The translations under genes and the position numbers were made by a program. From a virus: a DNA stretch of 34,177 nucleotides. Below, in pieces: positions 8,809 to 17,819 of the stretch (its first letter is position 1; the number at the start of each line of letters is the position of its first letter). The notes below the pieces were generated by a model. That model saw nothing but the letters and a program-made list of their open reading frames with translations, was not told the origin of the DNA and ran no database searches. The DNA is taken from IMG/VR virus record IMGVR_UViG_3300030061_002087, positions 6,767 through 40,943 of that record; one strand, given 5' to 3'.

Positions 8809-11800
8809 ATGCCAGATATTAAGCATAATTTTGCCAGGGGTAAAATGAACAAGGATGCCGATGAAAGACTTGTTCCAAACGGAGAGTACACAGATGCGAT
8901 GAATATACAAGTATCAACTTCCGAAGGATCTAACGTTGGTACTGTTCAAAATATATTAGGAAATGCAATGCCTTTACCTGGTTATCAAATGGCAGTGATT
9001 GGTAATGATTCAGTATGTGTTGGGGCTGTTTCTGATGAAAAAAACGATGCTTTTTATTACTTTGTTAAGTCTGGTGGAACATCAATAGACTATACTTCTT
9101 TTACATCTGCCTCACCACAAGGTGCTAACGGTGCTTCAAAAGACGTTATATTTCAATATAAAAATGAAGTACTAACTCCGGTTTTTGTAGCGACAAGCGC
9201 TTTCGCTTATACTATATACGGTAATGGCATTTCTTGGGATACAACTACAGGAACTATAACGTTTGGGCCACAGCACGATGTCAGCGATCTTTCTATAGGT
9301 ATGCAATTAATAGCTAGTGGCTATTCAGCTGGAGCTCCCTCTTTTCCTATTTCTGCAACTGATATGGTTATTGTTGCTATAGATACAGCTACTAACTCTA
9401 TTACTATATTAGGTAATTTAGATTGGCTAGATAACACCAACACTCCGCAGGAATTCCATGGTACAAAGTTATTTTTTACAACCTCTGGCTCAGCATCTAA
9501 TAACACAATACTTAATTTTGTTTCAAGTACTAATATAACGGCAATAAATATAATTGACGACATGTTATTCTGGACTGATGCTACTTATGATAGCGAAGGT
9601 AATTTAATCGGTTCTGAACCTAAAAAAATTAATATACCAAGATCTATAGCGGGAACTGTAGATGCTTTCACACATACAAATTTCATAAATGAAAAAACAG
9701 GTGTTACTGTACCAGCGCAAGAAAAACATATAACAGTTATAAAAGAAAATCCTAAAGCACCTCCAAGTATGTTATTGGAATCTACCAAACCTTCAGGAAA
9801 AGCTACAATGGGTGAAACTACAATTAGTTTTGAAGACACGGCTAACAATCCAGGGGAACTACTATCCGCGGGTGATCAATTAATAGGAGTATCTATAAAT
9901 CACGGTGTGTGGAACAATATTGTTCCTCTTAATACTCAAAATAATCTTGATATTCAAGTAGGCGATATTATGGTTCTTGAACTTTATCCTGATAATGAGT
10001 TAGATATAAAATTTCCTCTTAGAGATCCTATTGTTCAGGTTAGAGTAACAGATACCTACGTTTCTACAACAGTTCCTGGAACTCCTTTTACATTTGAAAC
10101 TTTAGTGGATTTTGAAATAGTATTTATTAGTCCTTCGACGCCGTTAATAGATACGCGATTTTTAATTGATTTAAAATTATCTAATACTGAAAGAATACTT
10201 AAGTTTAAATTTCCAAAATTTGCTGTTAGATATAAGTATCAAGACAACGAATACTCTGCATATTCACCGTTTACACAGGCAGCGTTTATACCTATGACAT
10301 GGGATTACCAACCAAAAAAAGGACTTAACGAAGGTATGCAGAACCACTTAAAAACAGTTACACTATCAAATATTGTACCAACAAATATTCCAGATGGTGT
10401 AGTTCAAGTAGATATATTATACAAAGAATCTGGATCTTCAAATATATATTTGGTAGATCAAATAAAACCTAATGACGGTACTGCGCATTGGCTTGGTGAT
10501 CAATATGTTATAGATTCAGAACTTATATATACAGTTGTAGCTGAAAACCAAATTTTAAGACCTTATGACAACGTTCCTAAAATAGCTCGAGCACAAGAGG
10601 TTACCGGCAGTAGATTAGTTTATGGTAATTACAAACAAAACTACAACATATTAGCTGAAAATTCTAATGTTAGATTTGATGTAAGTTTAGCTTCGCATAA
10701 CATCACTCAAGATGGCGTTGTGTTAGGTGAAATGATTACTGGTACTACGGGGGTTATGGAAAGTCCTCACTATTGGAATCCTAAACTTACCACACCGTTA
10801 AAATCAATAAAATCATTAAGAGAATATCAAATAGGTGTAGTTTTTGAAGATAAATACGGTAGACAATCTCCAGTTATGACAAGTAGTGAATCTACTATAA
10901 AAGTTTCTAAAGAAGAATCTGGAAATACAAATCTACTAGATATTAAAATATTAAACGACGCTCCACCATGGGCTGACTCTTTTCGTTTCTTTATAAAAGA
11001 ACCTTCTACTGAATACTATAATTTAGCGATGGATAGATGGTACGATGCGGAAGACGGAAACGTTTGGTTAACTTTCCCTTCTTTAGATAGGAACAAAATT
11101 ACAGAAGAAAGTACTATAATATTAAAAAAGAATATTAATAGTAATATTCCTATAGAGGATACTTCGGAATATAAAGTTATAGCAATATCAAATGAAGTTC
11201 CTGATTTTGTTAAGTCTACTAAAGTATCGTATGGATTAGAAGACCAAGCTGCGCTTACTCTTATGGGTACAACCGCACCACAAGTAGGATCATCATCAAT
11301 AACTGTAGATCCCGTCGCATTAACAAATGCGGGTGGTACACCAAGCTCTTTAATACACGCCTTTGAAGATTGGAGAGATGCTGAAATGGCTGCTAAAAGA
11401 TTGTGGATTAGATTTCACAAATTAACTACACCAAAACAATATTCAAATTGGTATGAAGTAGTAACAATGGATGAATACGAAGACAATACGGGTGCCATTG
11501 CAACAGATCCACTTCTAGTAAGAATACATACTCAGTTTCAAGATGATATAGAGTTTATAGACAATGGTAGTGGTGCTTTTTGTAACGGAGCTGCGTTGGA
11601 AATGGCTAGAAGCGTAGACACACCGTACGCTGCTTTTGATGGTAGATTTTTTGTTAAAATCCTTAAAGATTTAGCTTTAGAGCAAACTATTTTAACTTAT
11701 GATTTTACCCAAGCGTATAATGTTGTAGGTATGCTACAACCTCGTTTCTTGCGTTATACTGGATTGCACCACATGGAAGCACAAATGAGTAGTTATAATA

Positions 11801-14800
11801 TTAGTTCTTCTTGGGATATAGGTAGTGGTGCTAACGCTGGTCAATATCAAGTATTTGGAAATACTCCAGAAAGTGGTGGTTGGTTAATACCTAGCAGTGT
11901 AGATAATCCAGCTTTACTTGATTATAATGGGTATAACATTGGTACTAATACTGATTATAGAGCTAGTGAATCTTTTCAAAATCCACGCTGGACAAACAGT
12001 AATGAAACGTGGGCTTACTCAGCAAATGTGATGACATTGTCACACGGTAAAGATACAAATGGCGTTGACAAGCCTGTAAATATATATCCTAAGTCTTACC
12101 CTTATATGCTGGGCGCTTATAACGACAGTATGGGGGCGTCAGGAGGGGCAATTTCTTGTTTTCCTGATAGTCCTGCTGCAACCAGTAACACAATTTTCAA
12201 TCAAGTTTATACAAAAATGCTTTCCAGAAATGGTCTATTTTGGAAAAACCAAGGTCAAAACGATAATTGGTTTATTGACATGGAACCTACTTGGTACTTT
12301 CCAGAAAAAAACTGGAACAACGGTGTTGAAGAATATTATGCTAAAGCTGATTTATCTTCGGTTTCACCTGCTGGGTATAATAATTACAACGGCCAATCTA
12401 ACGATCCAGATATTACTGGTCAGAGCGAAAGGGGTTATAGAAACACGCCTGGAGTTGGTGCTAGATTAGGAAGTAGACGTATGGACATATCTTATGTTGG
12501 TCCAGATTATTTACCTATTTCTGCTAGTCAACCTGGTTTAGACTTTCAAGTACCTAACAATCAATTGATACATGATTTTTTAACAGGGCCAAATCCTGTA
12601 ATTGAATTTGTTGGAGATCCAGGGCAAATTAAGTATACTGTTGTAGATTACAGAGTTGTTGAACAAATTCAGAACACACCTGATGATGAATATTGCGATG
12701 CTTCTCCAACGCTTAATGCTGCTACTTTTAACTGGCCTTACCCTTCTACATCGCGCGGACTTTATAGAGTAAGATACGAGTTGTTATTAGATCAACCTAT
12801 TGGTACTACGGTTCAAGATCAAGGTATAATAACGCCAACTGAATATGTATTAGCTGGTGGAACTCCAGATGAGCATCACAATCAAAAAGGAGCTGGATTA
12901 ACAGGTGATGGTTGTTGCAATGGAACACCGGTTTATGCGAGGGAGTATAAATTTTACCCACCAAGTTACGAAGCTGTTGGCGATAGAATAGGTGATGATT
13001 TAACAAATACATCCACGCCAAGTGATTATGCAACGCTTACTGGTTGTTACTCTGCTATTACCTCTTTACCAACGGTACAGGCTGACGTAAATAGTGGTTG
13101 TGCTACAAAAAATGGCGCTTTTTATGACCAGGTTGACCCAGCATATCAAGCGTCAAATGGTAATTTTTATCACAATACAAGCAATCCAATAACTATAGAT
13201 CCAAATATATGGACAAATGCTGATGGTACAACTAGACTTGGTTATATACCAACTCAACACACTAACTATTTAGCAACTAATTCAACTCATGACGTGGCTT
13301 TGGCTAATGAAATACCAATGTCTGGTACTGGTATTACGCAAAGGTGGGCTGCAACTGAAGACCAAGAAATAGGTATACTATTAAGATCAATATTTGGAAC
13401 GGTATCAATTGGACAAGAAGAGGATGAAGCAGCTTATAATCCAGCTATATGGGAAACATTACCAATTGACCCTGTGGATTTAGAATTGTACTACGAGGCA
13501 TCTAGAAGTTATCCAATGCAAATAAAAAATGAGAATTATCAACAGATAGTCCCAATAGGTGGTACAGCAAGTTGTTATAATTGTGCGGTTGCAACTTTAG
13601 ATAGCGCAACAATATCTAATTATATAGTTATTCAAAACACTATATATTTAAGCGATCCTCATAATAACGATATTTTGGCTGGTGATATTATTAAGCTTAC
13701 ACATATAGATGGTAGTTATATTACTGTAGAGGTTGCAGAAGATACAACTAATACTCTTCGAATAAAAATAAATAATGAAATTTACAATAGTAATTTTGGA
13801 TTAGATTGGTACAATTGTTTTGCCTTTGGTAACGGTGTAGAGTCAGATAGAATATCTGATACTTTTAATTCAGATGTTATGGGTAAAGGAGTTAAAGTAT
13901 CAACAATTTTAGAAGAAGACTACGAAGAAGAGCACAGAAAATATGGGTTGATATACTCTGGACTATACAACTCAACATCTGGGGTTAATAATTTAAATCA
14001 ATTTATTGCTGCTGAAAAAATTACAAAAGATGTAAACCCTATATATGGTAATATTGAAAAACTTCACTCTAGAAATACAGATTTAATTACCTTGTGTGAA
14101 GATAAGGTGTTAAAAATATTAGCTAATAAGGATGCTGTATTTAATGCTGATGGAAATATTCAGTTAACAGCCACAGGAAACGTGTTAGGACAAACAGTAC
14201 CTTTTGTTGGTCAATATGGTATATCTAAAAACCCAGAATCATTTGCATCGGAATCTTATAGAGCATATTTCACTGATAAAACAAGGGGTACAGTGATGAG
14301 ATTGTCTATGGATGGCTTAACACCTATTTCTAATCACGGTATGAAAGACTGGTTTAGAGATAATTTACAAAATGCAACTTTTCTAAAAGGTAGTTTTGAC
14401 GATAGAAAAACTGAATATAATATAACACTTAATAATAGTGCGGATGGTACTCCAAAAACAGTCACCTTTAGAGAAGATGTTAAAGGGTGGGTTAGTTTTA
14501 AATCTTTTATTCCAGAAGAAGGGCTTAGCTGTGCAAATAATTATTATACTTTTAATAATGGTTACATGTGGAGACATCACTCTGAGCAAGATGGATATGG
14601 AGATGTAGTACCTAGAAATCAATTTTATGGAACACCAACACCATCATCTTTAAGTTTTTATTTAAATGATTTTCCTGGTTCAGTAAAGTCTTTTACTACG
14701 ATAAACTACGAAGGTAGTAAATCAAGAGTTGTTACGAACTTACAAGATAATGAGTATTATAATTTAGAAGATAAAGATGGTTGGTATGTAGAAAAAATTA

Positions 14801-17427
14801 CAACAGATAAAGAAGCTGGATCTGTTGATGAATTTGTAGAAAAAGAAGGAAAGTGGTTTAACTATATAAAAGGAGATGGTATAACAGTTAACAACTGTGG
14901 AATAATTACAAACCAAGATTTTGATGAATCTAGTCTTGCAATGCAAGGTTTTGGAGTATTGATGGAATCACCTACACCAGTTGTTGTTAGCGGTTGTACA
15001 GATCCAGCTGCCTCTAATTACGATCCAAATGCTTTAGTAGATGATGGTTCATGTATTCCAGTATTAAATGGTTGTTTAGAACTATCTGCATCTAACTATA
15101 ACTCACTTGCTACTAATGATAATGGTTCATGTTTATGGCAGGGATGTACAGATATAACAGCGTTTAATCCGACTACATTTCCTCCAATTGCTTCTACATA
15201 CGGTGGTGGTACTGGTATTGTTGATGATGGTTCTTGTATACCCGTGGTATATGGTTGTATGAATTGTGGTTCTTATTGGGAATCATTAAACGCGCCTTTG
15301 CTGTGCGGTTCATCTGGCGTTCCATCTGCCTTCCTTGGTGCTTTTAATTATGACCCTGCTGCCAATACTGACACAACACCTACCTCATGTATTAATGTTC
15401 AATACGGATGTATGGAAGCTTCTGCCATGAACACATGGACAGGTTCGCCACCGGCTAACGTTGATCCAGGTTACTGTAAATGGTTAGGATGTACTAATCC
15501 TGCTTCTAGTTATTATGGACTTGGAACTGCACATGGTCCAACACCACCTTACCCTTGGCCTCCTGAAGCATTAACTTACGTGCCTTATAATAATTCTGGT
15601 GCATATGGTATGATTGATGATGGTAGCTGTATAGACGTAGGTTGTCCAGATAGTGGTGGAACCGGTACAGGTGCAACTGGCTCTTACGACGCATCAGGGA
15701 ATGCTATTGCGGCTACGTATCCTGGTTGGCCAGCTACTAACTACTCTGCAACAGCTGTTATTAATGATGGTTCATGTGTTTGGGCAACAGGTTGTGGTGT
15801 TTCGTGGGCAAACAATTACGATCCAAACGTTCCAGTTGGATCACCTAATTGGAATGACAACTGTAATATACCTGGTTGTCAAAATTCTTTAGCATTAAAT
15901 TTCAATTGTGCAACCTCTATAAATGCTGGATCGCTAGTACCATGTTCCGATGGTGTTACTGTTAGTGACGGATCTTGTGTTTTTGCTACAAGTGGATGTA
16001 CTGAGCCTGCTGCATGTAATTATGATTCATCTGTTACTATAGACGATGGTTCTTGTGAGTATACTTCTTGTGCTGGTTGTATGGATCCACTGGCGGACAA
16101 CTACATGGTTGGATGTACAAATTTACCAGTAGCACCGTTCAATCCTACTTGTACTATTGAATGTGATTATTCTAATCCAGGAACAGATTGTTGTATATAT
16201 AATGTTTATGGTTGTATGGATGCTACTGCGTGTAATGCTTATCAAATACCTGCAACAACCCCTCCAGGAACTTGGAATTATATAGACGATGGTACTTGCT
16301 CTTACACTGGTTGTACAGATCCTACAGCATTAAATTATGTGGCTTGTGCTACTGTTAATGATGGTAGTTGTACTTATGCCGCTCTTCCTGGTTGTATGGA
16401 TGATGGTAATTTATTAACTGCAAATGGTGATCCATATGATTCTCCTATACCAGGTACCGCAGCTTGTAATTACCAACCTACGGCTAATAGTGACAACGGA
16501 ACGTGTGTATATGGCTTCCAAAGTCTTACAATGGGAGATCCAAATGCTGTCGATGTAAACGGAAATCCAGTAACATTACCACAACCGGTTTACTATCATG
16601 GTTCTCCTAATCCATCAACACAAGATACAGCTAAGCATTATTTACCATTAATGCCAGCCAATGCTAATCCTTATCCTGTTCATAATGTAAATCAACTTGA
16701 CATAGGTTTAAGCATAAAAGCTTTACTTGCTGATTTAAACACTCAATTTACAGGACAAGCTACAGATTCAGTTGAAATTGCAGTTTTAAAAGCTGACGCA
16801 AATGGAATTTTTAATATACCTGTTTATGTTAAGAGTTACCCAATGAATACTCCTAATTTTTACTTTGACACAAATGTTACTGGTTCAATACTTGGAGATA
16901 GAATTCCACCAAATCCATATGCACCAGAACCGTTTGGACCGCATCATAGTAGTGTTACTAATGTAGAATTTGATGTTTTCAAACCTGGTAGTACAACAAC
17001 TACACCAAGCGACGCTCAAGAATACAGAGTAGATGTGTGGTTTGTAAAAGATATATATGATCCAAGTGGAAATAATTTAGGTCCAGGTCCTTATGGATTC
17101 CCAGGTGGTGCTTATCCTGATTGTGGTATATCGCAAGTGTTTACATTTACACCTGAGCATATATCTCAACATCCAGCGGCTATACCTGGTTGTACAGATC
17201 CAACAGCGTGTAATTATGATTGTGCAAGTGGTAACATAAACTTCCCTTGTAGCGATGGTGTAAACGTTGATGATGGAAGCTGTTTCTTTGGCACGGCTCC
17301 ACTTTATTATTATAATCCTGGTAGTAGTTGTTGTACCCAAGGTCCAGGTTGTGATGACGGTAATTCAGGTACATCTTATACAACTCACCCAGCTTGTTGT
17401 AACGCAAATCCACAATGTTGTAATTAA
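8809..17427 (+). CDS. Giant tail nozzle / stabilisation protein with Cys-rich repeat array
   Basis: This 2872-residue protein starts 3 nt after the connector gene. The N-terminus (HNFARGKMNKDADERLVPNG, then YTDAMNIQVSTSEGSNVGTV) and the VGAVSDEKNDAFYYFV strand are typical of phage stabilisation/nozzle proteins (P22 gp10-like beta-propellers) that close the tail. Residues about 1670-2055 are another conserved-looking tail region (RKYGLIYSGLYN; LCEDKVLKILANKDA; YRAYFTDKTRGTVMRLSMDG). Between lie long Gly/Asn/Thr/Tyr-rich stretches, probably surface insertions. From residue 2062 come 14 Cys-rich repeats of the GCTDPxAxNY...DDGSC type, then a Cys-free domain (about 2570-2793), a fifteenth repeat, and a C-terminus with four Cys clusters. 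An IGMQL beta module lies near residue 163. It may combine nozzle and receptor-binding functions. No frameshift was seen over 8.6 kb. Confidence 0.72.
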   Translation: MPDIKHNFARGKMNKDADERLVPNGEYTDAMNIQVSTSEGSNVGTVQNILGNAMPLPGYQMAVIGNDSVCVGAVSDEKNDAFYYFVKSGGTSIDYTSFTSASPQGANGASKDVIFQYKNEVLTPVFVATSAFAYTIYGNGISWDTTTGTITFGPQHDVSDLSIGMQLIASGYSAGAPSFPISATDMVIVAIDTATNSITILGNLDWLDNTNTPQEFHGTKLFFTTSGSASNNTILNFVSSTNITAINIIDDMLFWTDATYDSEGNLIGSEPKKINIPRSIAGTVDAFTHTNFINEKTGVTVPAQEKHITVIKENPKAPPSMLLESTKPSGKATMGETTISFEDTANNPGELLSAGDQLIGVSINHGVWNNIVPLNTQNNLDIQVGDIMVLELYPDNELDIKFPLRDPIVQVRVTDTYVSTTVPGTPFTFETLVDFEIVFISPSTPLIDTRFLIDLKLSNTERILKFKFPKFAVRYKYQDNEYSAYSPFTQAAFIPMTWDYQPKKGLNEGMQNHLKTVTLSNIVPTNIPDGVVQVDILYKESGSSNIYLVDQIKPNDGTAHWLGDQYVIDSELIYTVVAENQILRPYDNVPKIARAQEVTGSRLVYGNYKQNYNILAENSNVRFDVSLASHNITQDGVVLGEMITGTTGVMESPHYWNPKLTTPLKSIKSLREYQIGVVFEDKYGRQSPVMTSSESTIKVSKEESGNTNLLDIKILNDAPPWADSFRFFIKEPSTEYYNLAMDRWYDAEDGNVWLTFPSLDRNKITEESTIILKKNINSNIPIEDTSEYKVIAISNEVPDFVKSTKVSYGLEDQAALTLMGTTAPQVGSSSITVDPVALTNAGGTPSSLIHAFEDWRDAEMAAKRLWIRFHKLTTPKQYSNWYEVVTMDEYEDNTGAIATDPLLVRIHTQFQDDIEFIDNGSGAFCNGAALEMARSVDTPYAAFDGRFFVKILKDLALEQTILTYDFTQAYNVVGMLQPRFLRYTGLHHMEAQMSSYNISSSWDIGSGANAGQYQVFGNTPESGGWLIPSSVDNPALLDYNGYNIGTNTDYRASESFQNPRWTNSNETWAYSANVMTLSHGKDTNGVDKPVNIYPKSYPYMLGAYNDSMGASGGAISCFPDSPAATSNTIFNQVYTKMLSRNGLFWKNQGQNDNWFIDMEPTWYFPEKNWNNGVEEYYAKADLSSVSPAGYNNYNGQSNDPDITGQSERGYRNTPGVGARLGSRRMDISYVGPDYLPISASQPGLDFQVPNNQLIHDFLTGPNPVIEFVGDPGQIKYTVVDYRVVEQIQNTPDDEYCDASPTLNAATFNWPYPSTSRGLYRVRYELLLDQPIGTTVQDQGIITPTEYVLAGGTPDEHHNQKGAGLTGDGCCNGTPVYAREYKFYPPSYEAVGDRIGDDLTNTSTPSDYATLTGCYSAITSLPTVQADVNSGCATKNGAFYDQVDPAYQASNGNFYHNTSNPITIDPNIWTNADGTTRLGYIPTQHTNYLATNSTHDVALANEIPMSGTGITQRWAATEDQEIGILLRSIFGTVSIGQEEDEAAYNPAIWETLPIDPVDLELYYEASRSYPMQIKNENYQQIVPIGGTASCYNCAVATLDSATISNYIVIQNTIYLSDPHNNDILAGDIIKLTHIDGSYITVEVAEDTTNTLRIKINNEIYNSNFGLDWYNCFAFGNGVESDRISDTFNSDVMGKGVKVSTILEEDYEEEHRKYGLIYSGLYNSTSGVNNLNQFIAAEKITKDVNPIYGNIEKLHSRNTDLITLCEDKVLKILANKDAVFNADGNIQLTATGNVLGQTVPFVGQYGISKNPESFASESYRAYFTDKTRGTVMRLSMDGLTPISNHGMKDWFRDNLQNATFLKGSFDDRKTEYNITLNNSADGTPKTVTFREDVKGWVSFKSFIPEEGLSCANNYYTFNNGYMWRHHSEQDGYGDVVPRNQFYGTPTPSSLSFYLNDFPGSVKSFTTINYEGSKSRVVTNLQDNEYYNLEDKDGWYVEKITTDKEAGSVDEFVEKEGKWFNYIKGDGITVNNCGIITNQDFDESSLAMQGFGVLMESPTPVVVSGCTDPAASNYDPNALVDDGSCIPVLNGCLELSASNYNSLATNDNGSCLWQGCTDITAFNPTTFPPIASTYGGGTGIVDDGSCIPVVYGCMNCGSYWESLNAPLLCGSSGVPSAFLGAFNYDPAANTDTTPTSCINVQYGCMEASAMNTWTGSPPANVDPGYCKWLGCTNPASSYYGLGTAHGPTPPYPWPPEALTYVPYNNSGAYGMIDDGSCIDVGCPDSGGTGTGATGSYDASGNAIAATYPGWPATNYSATAVINDGSCVWATGCGVSWANNYDPNVPVGSPNWNDNCNIPGCQNSLALNFNCATSINAGSLVPCSDGVTVSDGSCVFATSGCTEPAACNYDSSVTIDDGSCEYTSCAGCMDPLADNYMVGCTNLPVAPFNPTCTIECDYSNPGTDCCIYNVYGCMDATACNAYQIPATTPPGTWNYIDDGTCSYTGCTDPTALNYVACATVNDGSCTYAALPGCMDDGNLLTANGDPYDSPIPGTAACNYQPTANSDNGTCVYGFQSLTMGDPNAVDVNGNPVTLPQPVYYHGSPNPSTQDTAKHYLPLMPANANPYPVHNVNQLDIGLSIKALLADLNTQFTGQATDSVEIAVLKADANGIFNIPVYVKSYPMNTPNFYFDTNVTGSILGDRIPPNPYAPEPFGPHHSSVTNVEFDVFKPGSTTTTPSDAQEYRVDVWFVKDIYDPSGNNLGPGPYGFPGGAYPDCGISQVFTFTPEHISQHPAAIPGCTDPTACNYDCASGNINFPCSDGVNVDDGSCFFGTAPLYYYNPGSSCCTQGPGCDDGNSGTSYTTHPACCNANPQCCN
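14992..17292 (+). repeat. 15 Cys-rich GCTDP...DDGSC protein repeats
   Basis: The tail protein carries 15 units that begin GC and mostly end in D(D/N)G(S/T)C. Fourteen run continuously to about base 16515 and one stands at 17188-17292, beyond a Cys-free domain. The short canonical form is about 24-27 residues (for example GCTDPAASNYDPNALVDDGS plus C). Several units carry insertions of 10-30 residues between the NY and DDGSC halves. The paired Cys of each unit suggest one disulfide per repeat, and the Asp-rich DDG turn could bind calcium. The repeats differ strongly at the DNA level, so they are old or diversified rather than freshly copied. Related repeats are frequent in secreted proteins of marine Bacteroidota. 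Confidence 0.85.
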
Positions 17428-17444
17428 TTATAAAAAAAAAATAA

Positions 17445-17804
17445 ATGGCTATAGTAAACGTACAGTTAAGCTTTAATAATGTAAACGTATCAGCACAGAT
17501 TGGTGATAGTGTTTATTATACAACAGGTGGTAGTTCTACTGGTGGTTTTAATAATGCTGACGTAGCAAACACAGTTTTTTTAGGAATTATAATATTTATT
17601 GGTGATGATAATATAGTTGTACAATATGATGATAATATATCAACGCCTCCTCCAATATTTTCATACATATCATTTGCAAAAAACAAGGCAGTAAACACTA
17701 CTAGTTTACTAGGTTATTACGCCCATGTAAAGCTTGTTAATGAATCAGATTGTGAAATAGAACTTTTTAGTGTTGGCTCGGAAATTGTAGAAAGTAGTAA
17801 ATAA
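17445..17804 (+). CDS. Small conserved virion-region protein
   Basis: This 119-residue protein lies between the giant nozzle gene and the 1166-residue tail protein, 17 nt and 15 nt from its neighbours. It begins MAIVNVQLSFNNVNVSAQIG and is strand-rich throughout, with a GDxVYY motif, a GDDNIVVQYDDNI strand pair and a conserved-looking ending (NTTSLLGYYAHVKLVNESD, then IELFSVGSEIVESSK). I recall very similar small proteins in uncultured marine phage genomes at the same place, but no function is known to me. There is no signal peptide or membrane segment. A minor tail or decoration protein is the likeliest role. Its start is fixed by an A-run leader (ten A) and the common ATGGC start context. 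Confidence 0.6.
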   Translation: MAIVNVQLSFNNVNVSAQIGDSVYYTTGGSSTGGFNNADVANTVFLGIIIFIGDDNIVVQYDDNISTPPPIFSYISFAKNKAVNTTSLLGYYAHVKLVNESDCEIELFSVGSEIVESSK

Positions 17805-17819
17805 ATAAAAATAAAATAA

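Noticed and set aside
12890-13130. Scattered Cys (DGCCNG, TGCY, SGCATK) in the middle of the nozzle protein as further GCTDP repeats.
   Set aside because: They lack the NY and DDGSC halves and do not follow the 24-27 residue unit.
17077-17413. Two overlapping reverse-strand open frames within the end of the nozzle gene.
   Set aside because: Low-complexity antisense of Cys/Asp/Gly/Asn-rich repeats; the forward frame is continuous and explains the region.
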